Assembly (NCBI GenBank): GCA_963277665.1
Contig: OY728121.1
Location: 953,782,097 to 953,846,096, forward strand
Reading direction: 5' to 3'
DNA: 64,000 bases
From: Viscum album
Taxonomy: Eukaryota > Streptophyta > Magnoliopsida > Santalales > Viscaceae
Positions 36,201 through 47,525 of this stretch are shown piece by piece; position 1 is the first letter of the stretch; each line of letters opens with the position of its first letter. The notes under the pieces are model-generated. The model was not told the DNA's origin and made no database searches. It saw only the letters and a program-made list of their open reading frames with translations. The position numbers and the translations under genes were made by a program.

Positions 36201-38235
36201 TATTATTTCATAAAAATCATATATTTTCACTAAACATATCCTTAATACATTCCATTTAGTTTGTGAACAAATCACGTCACTTTGAGGGGGTGGTAGTCCA
36301 CACTTCCTCAAACAAAATTATCGTATTTACACAAGATGGATAACATAATGGTATGTTCTGAATAAAAATTACAGATTCATAAATATATTATAAATATAAT
36401 ATATATCATATATAAATATATTTTATATCATAATTTCCACCATTATAGGTAGTAAAGGAAAAAATGAAAAATCATCGTTTCATGAGGCGATAGTTCGTTG
36501 TACACGTAAACAGTATGTTTGTTACCCATTAGATGTAAGTGTGGGTGTGTTTAGGATGAACCCATAGAATAAAAACATCCTAGTATATTTATGATACTAT
36601 TTTTTCATAAAATAATTTAATAAGAATATTTTAGGGAGTAGATAATGGTAATAAAGAAAGGATCTTAAGGAAGGGTGTTACCTCTTAATCGGGTAACCCC
36701 TTTTGATTTACACCAAAGGGCTTCCTTGGATTTCTTTCTAACAAAGTTAAGGCTTATAGTTTTAGGGTACGTATTTTGAGGAGCTATTTTGGAAGATGTT
36801 TTTCAAGTAAAATTGTCTTGAGAGGTGAGATAAAGTCAGAGGATAGGGGGCCTTTTATAGTGGAGTGGCACTCTTGTAAAATTTTGACAAAGGAATTCCA
36901 TACACGTTTTTTACATGGAAATTGCATAAAATAAAGGACCCAATTTGATCTAATAGATAATAGGGTTGATATATGGCCATAAAATGGATATTTTACAATT
37001 TTATAGGTCATTTGGGCCCTAAATATTATGGTTTTTTCTCTTATTAAGCTTAATTTTACCTTAATCATTATAATTAATTTTTATTACTTTCACTAATATT
37101 TTTGGTAAAAAAACTAAGTTAATATTATTATAAATTATAAATTATCATCACTAAAAATATGGAATCTATTTTTTCAAATTACAATCATATAATTGGATAA
37201 ATTAATTTAAATTTAATCCTGTAGATGGGACAAAAATGCGATTTTTTAATGTAAAAGCATCTGAAAGTTTGCTATGTTTTTATAGTAAATTTCAAAGTGA
37301 AATTAATTACAGTTTCCTAAATTAGATTAATTGAAAAAAATTTGATCTAATTAAACTTTAAAAAAAATTAAAATGTAATTTAACCTTATAGATCAATTAT
37401 ATGAAAAAATAATTTTGAATTAAATTTCTCTATTTATTACTATTCATCAAAAAATGAAACTTCATAGAAAAATACCAAAAATTTACCATAAACTAGTTTT
37501 TATGATTTGATTTCAAATATGATGTTTATTTTGACATATTATATTTATAAAATTTCCAAAATTTATATTTAAAAAATGTTCTCCATTAAAAAAATGGTAA
37601 AACTACTTTTATAAAAATATTAGTTTTTTTGTGTAATATTGTGTCTGTTCTCATTTTATGAATATAATATAAATTGGAAGAATATCAAAAATATTTTTTT
37701 TGAATACATAACATATGAATTTAAATAATATAATTCGCCAATAGTTATTAATTTAACTTGTTAAGATAAATAATATTTTTCACATAAAAATTGTATTTTA
37801 TAAAATCATTCCCTTTATATTCATTTGGTTTCTATATTCTTTTCTAATTAATAAGTATACAATGAATTCAACAAAATATATTCATTAGTTATTTAATACT
37901 ATAAACTTAAATTTAATGTTTATATTATATCTTATTAAATAATAATATTTTAATAATGAATTATTGTTTGGTAACCCTCAGTTTTTTATGTTACAGAACC
38001 CATAGAGGAATGTCATTATTCCATGTAATGCAAGAAAACATGGGTTTTGTATTTAGAGAAATCTAAAATTTATATTTTATATATTGCATGATTAAATTTA
38101 TTTTGCATATAACTCAATAAAATAATATCTATTTAGTATAAAAAAACTATTTTTAGTGTTGTGTGTAATGAAAAATATCAAAAAGATTAAATTAATTCAG
38201 AAAAAAAATATTAAACAAAATCTTTGGGTGTTAAA
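33273..38235 (-). mobile_element. Solo LTR (about 4.96 kb) nested in E0 5' LTR
   Basis: Starts TATAACGACCATG and ends ...TTTGGGTGTTAAA with no primer site, interior or second LTR. It is flanked by ATATC (33268-33272) and ATATT (38236-38240). After the right flank the E0 LTR resumes with TGGTTTGTCTCATAAG, matching TAGTTTGTCTCATTAG of the uninterrupted 3' LTR at 8031-8046. Length and several blocks resemble the E+ LTR (for example GGTTATGAAGAAT on the minus strand), so it is probably the same family. No gene: short open frames at 35716-35937 and 36784-37068 lack any recognisable domain. Confidence 0.75.
33775..34115. repeat. About 32-bp degenerate tandem array in the solo LTR
   Basis: Nine or ten imperfect units built on GGTTCACACAT followed by a TGAACATG-type half. 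It sits between the two shared LTR boxes, the same place where the tandem-unit LTRs carry their own short subrepeats. A C-run (about 34168-34180) follows. Confidence 0.75.
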
Positions 38236-40094
38236 ATATTTGGTTTGTCTCATAAGACATGTCGATGCATCGAGGGGATATAGTGGGGAACACCCATAAC
38301 TTACTAATCACAATTAAATCCACATATATATATGGTGAAACATAAACAACATATACATATAGATTTTAAATAGATTTCTCTAATGATTAAACATAATCAC
38401 TAACCATATAAAAAGGGGAAGAGAAGGGAATTGATGGTTGATATGACATTAAAATAATATAATTATAGTATGTAAAATATATTGTATTTATCATGTCACT
38501 TTTTTAGGGGCTGATGGAAGGATAAGAAAAGAAAAGAAATTGAAAGCGAGAGAAAGAGAGAAGGTTTTACCTCTTGAGTGTCTCATCCTTGAGAACCTCC
38601 TTAAGGGACTTGGAAATGGCCTTTTGGTGAGACCAGAAAGACCAGAACATGGGGATAGTTTTGGGAGGGTAAATGTGTAGAATATAAGAGTGATTAATGT
38701 ATTTTTAGGTGTGAATATAAGTGATGGTGAAGGGTGGTATTTATAGTGGAGGGGAGGGGTGTTTTTTTATTATTTAATTCATTTGTTTATTATTTTGGCT
38801 CAAGACTATGAATAGTGTTGGTTCTTATAACTAAATATAGTAACTTTTTCTGGTGTGTTCAAAAAAATGGTTTCTTACCTCATCTATACATCATCCATGA
38901 CTTAATAATTCATTTATTTACATATAATGTTAAATTCCATAAATTACGGTATTTCACTATTCACCAAAAATTTGACTGTTTTAGAACAATCCTAAAAATT
39001 CACCCTAACCATTTTTTTTGTGCAAACTTAAAAAATGGAATCCATTTTATGAAAATAATTTCATAAATATGATAAATTTAATTTTTAATTTAAATCATCA
39101 TTTATTCAAAAAATATTGATTTTAAAATTACAACCGATTTTGTGACACTCTAAAAATTTAATTAAAGTATCATAAAATTAACTTATATTCGTAAGAGAAA
39201 AAAATATTAATTTATGAAAATATTTTATAAAATTAATATATTTTTCTAATATTTATTTTAATTATAAAATTTTAAATAAACATTTATTTTTTACAAATAT
39301 ATCGACACTTAATATATCATTTTTAAAACATTTATTTACTTATTCCATGAAATAAATATACCATATTTTCATTTATAAGACACAAAAATTTTTATTTAGA
39401 CTTTAATTTGTGAGGTTACTATTATAATGATAAATATACTATTTATATAAATAAAATTACAATTTTATAAAAATTAGGATTTGTCACTATTCACCAGAAA
39501 ATAAATATTTTCTAGAAAAATACCAAAATTTCACCCTAAGTTAGTTTTAAAATTCTTATTTTACAAATGAAGTTTATTTTGTACAATAGAATTTATAAAA
39601 TTGTCAAAATTTTGTTTTAAAACATGTGCACCATTAAAAGGTGATAAAATTTATTTTTAGAAAACATTTCTTTTATGATTAAAATTGGACTTTTTCTTAT
39701 ATTAATCCTGTCAAACTTATTTATTAAATTTAAAAATATTTGGTTAAATATGTAATATATAAATTTTTTTATGATATTTCAATAATATTGATTTATTTAA
39801 GATAAAATTCAATTATGGTCACCAATATAATTTTTTATAAAAACTCATCCTTTGTGTTTAATTGGTTTTTTATTTTCATTTATAATTAATTGGTAACTAA
39901 TGAATTAATTTTATAAACATGTATAGACTATATTTTCCTAATTTACTTAATCCCTTTTATTCCTACCATTCTAATTTCTAGGTCACAATAATAATGTTTA
40001 ATCATTTGTTTAATCTCAGTGTTTTTTGTAACAAAAGCAACCAAATAAGTTAAATTTTAAAAAGAGACATAATGTAAAATCTTGGGGTGTTACA
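38236..40094 (-). repeat. E0 5' LTR, right fragment
   Basis: Resumes after the solo LTR and ends ...CTTGGGGTGTTACA at 40094. Collinear with 28690-30381, but lacks about 1.3 kb that the 3' LTR has between about 8200 and 28690 (after removing the nested unit). No coding sequence; the 83-codon plus-strand frame at 38815-39066 is low-complexity AT-rich sequence. Confidence 0.75.
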
Positions 40095-43000
40095 CTTAAA
40101 GTATTTTTTCGATAAAAAGGTTATAAAAATTACCTACTATAATGAGAACAAATAAATTTTATACGAATATACTTAATAATATGTCCAGTGGTATTGAAAA
40201 CATTTGTCTGATAGGACACATGGGATGTTTTACTATTATGTGATAGAGGCGTATATGACATTGAGATTTCTTATAATGAAGTTCACACTTGGTAAACATC
40301 AAGAAGGGAGATTATGAGGAAATACCTACCAATAGTAATTCCATGTTTTGTCTGTGTTAATTTATATTCCTATATATTTTAATATTTATTATTCCTTAGA
40401 CATGATATTATTACTAATGTGTATCATAAATCACAAACTTTGACATATGTAACAAAACTATGACAACATATAACCATGAAAAACTAACATATGTTAGGTG
40501 TGTCATAAGTGATAAGAAATTAATTGAATATATTAAAAAAGTAATTATCAAATTTAAATAGATAATATTATATTTATTATATAATAATCATTATGTAAAT
40601 TTAAAATAATACTTACCTTATTTACCTTATGTTCATTTAAAAATGGGAACTTTACTCAAGCCTATATATGGTCTACCATCACCATTATTGTAAAATAATT
40701 AATTTTTCATAACCAAAATTCATGGTTTGAATCAAAATTATAATTAATATATAAACAGATAAATATTTCATGATTATTATTCAAGAGATAATGGAATAAT
40801 GGCCACATTAACCTCAGTCAACATAACAAAATTATTTTGTAGTTATGAACTGAACATCCTCAAAACACCTGACATAGACTGAATTGATTATCTAATTAAT
40901 TATGTTATTAAAATAAATGAAATAAACATTTTGATGATAATGCATTAATATGAGATTTTTTTAAGAAATAAAATAATTTATATAATTTTATTATATAGGT
41001 GTTAAAGGATATACATCGAAAGCCCAAAATTATGGTAAGATATTTCATTCCAATTTCCCTTAATTGAAGCATGATTTAATTTTATACACCAAAATTATTT
41101 TATATAGTGTATATAATATCAATTTTACATGATATATAATTAATCCTTCATAATTAAATGTATTTTACGTTATAATTCAAGTTATTTCTTCTAAAGGTAT
41201 TTGACTTGAAAGTTGACAAGTTGTAAGGGGTTTCTTAATTCAATTTTCTTTTCATTGAGTTATAAATCTTCTTAATTGACTTTATTATTCCATGATTATA
41301 TCTTATTTTATATCTAATTTTTTTAGATTTTATTTTAACTTGTTTTATTTTTATTTATATATTTTCACATAATCACGTCTTGTATTAATTATCACTTCAA
41401 AATTTATGGTCTTAGGAAGGGTTTTCTTTGTCTCAATATCATTTTTTTGAGACATGATTCAAGTAATGTGATATGATTTATTTTAATGGGGTAATTAATA
41501 CACAAAAAATGATTTTTTACATATTTATTAAGGAAACACATGAGATTTTTAGATCCATATCATTTTATTTCTTTCAGTTATTATTGATTTAAGAAGTTAC
41601 CAAAGCGATAAAGGATTTATGTCACAATACCATTTCTTTTCAGGATTGTTTGTGTTCAAGGTTCCTTTGGGGAAAATAATATGATTTTATTTTCATAAAA
41701 TAGATCTATTTTATTCTATTATATTCAAAAATGTGTTTTAATGTTTTATTTTCTATTTACTCCATTATTTATTAAAGATTCACCAAGAAATTTTTTTGTA
41801 GGTGATATTTATATTGTATCTTCTTTTAGATCCTGAATCTTTCTCTTCCATATCCTGGTTTTCTAAAAAGTTTTCAAGAGTGTTATTTTAAAAAAAAATT
41901 ATTAATTTTAATTTACATAATATTTAGCATTATTTTAAAATGTTTTTTAAAGAAATTTCTTAACATTTTCTTCATGGGTCACTTTAGACTCACATTACAA
42001 ATGTTTGAAAAGAATTTTTATATTTAACATTTGTGGCATGTATGGAATTTTCCACCATTATTATAGATCAGTTATTTGAATATTATTTTATAAGTTTTTC
42101 ATGGTTCTTTTTAAAGAAAATTTAATTCTTAATATTCTATAAATGTTTAGTTTTTAAAAGGGATTTTCAAAGTGGAAAGTGTATTTTCCCCAAGAATGTT
42201 TTCGATAATATTTTTAATAGTATTTCTATTCACCCCCAATAATAACACTTGATGTTACATATGATATAGAGGTTCTATATTTAATAATACCATTGAAATA
42301 CTTTCTCTATATGGACTATGATTTTTTCAATGATATTTCCACGGAACCCGCTATTTTTTAATGGGTAAATGGAGCTATGAAAGAACAATAGTTATTATTA
42401 TGTTGAAAAAAATACTATATTTCATGTGTTTTGATAATGTTATTGTTATTGGAAATTTTTTATGGTGAAGGGTGAGCCTAATATGGATAATGATTATGGG
42501 TGAACCCAATATAGCTCTCCAATGCATTGGGAAAAGGGATATAGTTAATTGGTTTTAGGATTCTCCAAAGAGATTATTAGAATTTATAGGGTAGGATATT
42601 ATATTTGTAAGAGTGATTGTAAAAGTGTTATGAAAATGATGTTCTAGGTTACCAAATTTTTTATTTATGATTTCAAAAAGTTATAATGTATCATTTTACC
42701 AGTAAATTTTTTAATATATCTCATGATTATTGACTTATATGACTCTTTTCTTATGTTAAATCTTTATGAAATGTTTCACAATTTATTATCCACGTTTTTA
42801 TGGTTGTGAATTATGTTATGTTATTCTCAGGAACTTTTATTTTTTCACCATACCCTTATGATAATTTTATGATCACTAATTACATTGAATTCTAAATTCT
42901 TATGTTTAACATTACCGATTGTTTGGGCTTACCCTTCTTATGTTTTACTTTTCCCCGGGTTATGAAGAATAATTTTAAATGACTTATGTATGGAAAGGTT

Positions 43001-43298
43001 TCATGAGTAAATAATTTTATGGGAGATGTTAAAGAATTAATTTCTAATATTAAAAGTTGGGTATAGTGGTAAAATACTCATTTGAAGACATGGGTATTAT
43101 TATGTAAGTGTTTTTAATAATTAAATAAAACTCTAATCCTAAAAGTTTATTGGGTATTTAAGTGATCCAATATTTCATTTTTGGTTTTTTGTGTTTTTAA
43201 TGGTTGAAATTTGGTCATTTTTACTAGTATAAAATCCAGAAATGTAAATATTTTGTTTTTATCATTGGATCTATGATTATGGATTCAAGGATGTTACA
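40095..43298 (+). repeat. E+ 5' LTR, right part
   Basis: Ends ...AAGGATGTTACA at 43298 beside the primer site. It shares with other LTRs a palindrome CCAATGCATTGG (42519-42530) and resembles the solo LTR in reverse (GGTTATGAAGAAT at 42958). Its left part was separated by the E0 insertion. Sequence is non-coding and AT-rich throughout. Confidence 0.65.
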
Positions 43299-44388
43299 TT
43301 TGGTATCATAGGCAGTATAGATAACTTGGGAGATAAGGATTTTTTTCATGTGAGTTTAACTTAAGAGTTATGGTCACCATCATGGGTTTATAAAAATAAG
43401 GTTGACCATAAGTTCATAGGATTAGATACCCATTTTTAGGTTTTAAGTGATGATATTTTGAGCTGATTAATGATAATTTGGGAGTATTTTTATTGGTTTG
43501 GGGTATATGTAACCCTTAGGTTTAATGTGAAGGATGATTTCATAAGAATACTATTACATTTTTGGGGATGTGAGATTAAAGGTATGGTATAACCTTTGAG
43601 TTTAAAGACTTATTTAATGTTGCAGTTATTAAGGTTATTTGGAAGATGGGGTTATTTATTTTTGGAATGATCTATGTTAAACCTTTAGTGTTATTATTGA
43701 ATTTTGTATTGATTTATTATTTCTTTATTATAAGGTTTATTCATTTTGGGTATTATCTTATCATGTGATAACCATTTTAGTTTTAATAAGGATATAAGGA
43801 ATAAAATTTCATAATTTTATATACCATTGTGGTCAATAAAAATTTGATTATAGTGCACTTACTCTTCATTTGGAGCAAAATATGATATAATGGTGGAATC
43901 TATTTAAAACAAGTAACCAAAAAAAAATCGCATCTATGGATTTGAAGAAAATCAAATATATTTTCTTATGTTCTCATTCTAGATGGTAAAGGGTTTCCTC
44001 AACTCTATAAAAAGGATCTTGAAAAAAAATGTTGTCATATTACCATCATTTCCATGAATATATGGTCTTCTTCACACCTCATTGATTTATGGTTTTGTGG
44101 TCATTGAATTTTTAATGATCATTCACTTTCTTGTGATCAATGTCATCTATCACTCTCTATCATTATTTTCAACATTAGATTTTTTTTTCCATGTATATAT
44201 TTTCACTTTCTGCTAATTTTATCCTATTTCAGAACTTCTTAATGTTCTTTTTCAAGTGAAATTTATATTTTCTTTCTCCTCTTTTCAAAATAATCTTTTA
44301 TTAACCCTTTTAATGATGTGGGATTTCAAAAAAGGTATTTTCAGATTTTAAAACCTTGATTATCAAGACCAAATTAAAATTTATAGGA
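43299..44388 (+). other. E+ interior, non-coding
   Basis: About 1.1 kb from the primer-binding site to the 3' LTR. No open frame of 60 codons and no retroviral motif in either direction. Confidence 0.6.
43301..43313 (+). other. E+ primer-binding site
   Basis: TGGTATCATAGGC, ten of the first twelve bases matching the initiator-Met-tRNA site, two bases after the LTR end. It fixes the plus orientation of this element. Confidence 0.75.
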
Positions 44389-47300
44389 TGAAATTTATTA
44401 AATTTTAGAGAATATAATACCATAATATTCTAAAAGAACACTTTGTTTGATAGCATGTGTTACATAAGACATCGAGGTTTAAGCAAATTGCAATATACTA
44501 TAAAAATATTATTATTTAAATTGATTATTATTACCTAGATTTTAAATTGGAATTTATGAATAGTAAAAAACATATTATCAAAAATATATAAAATGGTTTC
44601 ATAAAATTTAAATTTATTTATTAATTCATAACAAATAAGAACATAATTTTCAGTAAATTCATTTTTTCTTCAAAAATGTGTTTTCTTAAAAAATATTTTT
44701 AATGTTTTTTGTGAGAAAATGTTATAATTGAATTATAATGGAATTATAAATTTTATTTTAAAAAAGGATATAATTTCTTAAATCATCATATCAAAATTAT
44801 ATTAGAGTGAAATTTTGGGATTTTTTTGAGAAAATTTATTTTTTAGTGAATACAGAAAAATATTGATTCTTATAAAACTGTGATTTATTTTCATTAAAAT
44901 ATACCAATATTATTTTAATTTTATGTAAAATTAATATGATTATTATTTACTTAGATATATTATAATTAATAAAATTTTAATTATCATTATACGTAATTTT
45001 TTTATAGGTTCATTTTTCGCTTAAAACACATTTTTTCTAAAAAATATTTTTTATTATGTTTTGTGATTTTATATTAAATTAATTTCTTCCACTTATAGGA
45101 ATTGAATCTTGAAAAATGGATCCCATATTTTGAATCATGAGATTTAAATTTTCTAAATAATTCCCTTTTATTTTTTTTATTATGAATAATAGCTATAGTA
45201 AATATTTGTCACATCAATAAGGATAAATTATGTAATTAAGGTTAGAAATGATATTATAAGGGATAAAAATAACCCTAAAACTTTCCTTTCATATATTTTA
45301 TGAGTTTTTTTTCATAATTATCATCAAATAATATAAGTATAACATTTTTTCAGTTTTCATTAAAAATGCCTTATATATTATTTGAAGTAAATAAAAGTAA
45401 AAAATGTCACTCTCTTGCTTTTAAATTTATCTTATATGGACACGTAGGGATAATAATAAGTTTTGAATTAATATTAAATTTTATTTTTAGAATAATAATT
45501 TTATTATAGTGTTAATTAATCTTTTATTTTTAGTGATGAAAAATTTACCTTAAATTTTTACGCAATGTCGTCAAAGTGCTTGTGCAAGTAGTAGAATAAT
45601 CAAGTAAATTATTTTAAAATCACTTTAAGTAATTTTTTTAGATAAGTTATATTATACCATGAATTATATATATATATAACATATTATGGATTTTTTAAAA
45701 ATCTATATTTTAATTAAATTGTTATCTTGATGACTCTAAAGTCAAATTAAATGAATAGGTTCAAAAATGACATTAATGAAATTTTTGTAATAAAAAATAT
45801 TTTATTAAATGATTTAAAATTCATAAAAACATATATTTATCCCATTAAATGGTATGTGGTTTAAAATATAATCCATGATCCATTTATGGGTCACTTTTCA
45901 TTTTATAGTAACTTTACTGACCCCTAAATAGTAAAAAATCTTTGATATTACGATAATCATCAAAAGGGTTAACAAGGGTTAAAACTATGATATAAGGGTG
46001 ATAAAATATCATAAAATTATCCAAATTTTATTATATGTGAGTATTTAGACTCATTATCATCCTATTTTATAAATATATAAATTTTGTCTCACTTTTCCTT
46101 GAAAAATAATTTATATTAATTTAATATTTTAAGTAATTCCAAGAGTGCTCCTCCCCTCACTTATAAAAGATTACCTAATATCCTATTTTACTCACACCTT
46201 TTTAGAACTCTATTTCATCCAATTAATAAACAAATACCTTCCAAAAATACATACATCTATCTTATTGGTCTTATATTGGTCATAATACCAACCTTCGAGG
46301 GATTAACGTATAAATCTAATGAGGTTTTTCAAAGAAGAGGTATATGTTTTAACCAATTGTTTTAGTTTTTTATTATTCTTATTCATTAAAAACTCTATTA
46401 AAATTTTTATATAATAACATAAGTATATAATATATATTGATATGTTATTATGTTAATTAATTAACCTTAATCCATGTCTTTAATCAATAAAATGGGAAAT
46501 TAAACTATCAATCATTTGTACGGTTGTTTACCACCTCGTGAACTGATGTAATTTGGTTTTGAAAAACACTTATCATGGCTGGTTTTGATGATGGATTTAT
46601 TATATATATGATATTAATGAAATAATTATCATTCTTTATATATAAGATATAATAAATTTTACAAACTTTCCCTCCATTTAAAAATGATAATGACATTCAA
46701 GCGTATGTGTAGATTACCACCTCCATGAAGAGTTGTGATTCATTTTTCATCATCACATCACCTGGATGGTATATATAAACCAATTAAAGATATAATATTA
46801 TATTTATGATATAATAATAATTTGAAAAATATAAAAAAAATACCTTCCTTATTTCCCTCATGTTAATTGAAAAATGGAAATGTTACTCTTTTGTACATAT
46901 GACCTATCAACTCCATGATTATAACATAATTCATTATTCATAACCAAATTTCTTGGTTGGTTTTGAAATTATAATTAATGAATAAAAATGATAAATATTT
47001 CATGATTATTATTTTGGGTGTGATGGAATAATGATCTCTTATAATTTTATCAACATACAGAAGTTTTTTTTAAGTTATGAATATAACTTGCTCAAAACAC
47101 CTAATGTGGACTTAACTAATTGAGAATTTAAATATTTTATGTAAATAAATTTAATATATGGTTTAAGGATAAGGGATTATTCCTATAAAATTTTATTAAT
47201 AAATCAAAAATTTGATATAAGTTTATTATATAGGTTTTAAATGACATACATAGAAAGTCTAGATTCAAGGTAATAGATTTCATCTCAATTTCTATTTATT

Positions 47301-47525
47301 GAGGAATGCTTTAATGTAATGAACATAATGTATTTTATATGGTATATATACTACCCTTTTTATATTTCATATCATTAATCCTTCATACTTCATGTTATTT
47401 TAAGTTATAATTCAAATTATTTCATCCTAATAGATTTTAATGAAAGTTACCAAGTGATGTGGGGTTTCTTAACTCAATTTCCTTTCATTTGGTTATAAAT
47501 ATTATTCATTTAATTTTAAATGCAA
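44389..47525 (+). repeat. E+ 3' LTR, left part
   Basis: The start near 44389 is inferred by alignment with the minus-strand start of the E0 LTR (shared TGTTACA...GA-GTTTAA-CAAAT block near 44458 and TTATTACCTAG near 44530). It carries two inverted copies of the CATGGAGGCGGTA-type block (about 46505-46545 and 46693-46730). The last 740 bp match the 5' LTR at 40540-41300. It is broken near 47526 by the copia LTR. No gene. Confidence 0.6.

Larger units (their letters stand above)
7562..40094 (-). mobile_element. E0: old minus-strand gypsy-type element, repeatedly interrupted
   Basis: Two LTRs flank a 2.25-kb interior. The 3' LTR survives as 7562-8383 plus 27533-30381; the 5' LTR as 32633-33272 plus 38241-40094. 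Homology pairs seen by eye: 7600-8190 with 32830-33272 and 38241-38400, and 28690-30381 with 38400-40094. Next to the 3' LTR the minus strand has a polypurine tract (30382-30394); next to the 5' LTR a degenerate Met-tRNA primer site (32619-32630). The element is carved up by E1, by the three-LTR unit and by a solo LTR. Its right end is at 40094, followed by CTTAA as the possible target duplication; its left end is outside the window. Confidence 0.75.
40095..47525 (+). mobile_element. E+: plus-strand non-coding LTR element (LARD-like)
   Basis: 5' LTR to 43298, primer-binding site at 43301, a 1.1-kb interior, and a 3' LTR from about 44389. The repeat pair that proves two LTRs is 40540-41300 with 46780-47520. 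E0 sits in its 5' LTR and the copia element in its 3' LTR, so both outer parts are off the window or displaced. The short interior without gag or pol motifs makes it non-autonomous; it would depend on proteins from a related chromovirus. Confidence 0.68.

Noticed and set aside
36784..37068. 94-codon minus-strand frame in the solo LTR as a possible host gene
   Set aside because: No recognisable domain, located within LTR sequence whose other copies lack it, and no conserved neighbours.
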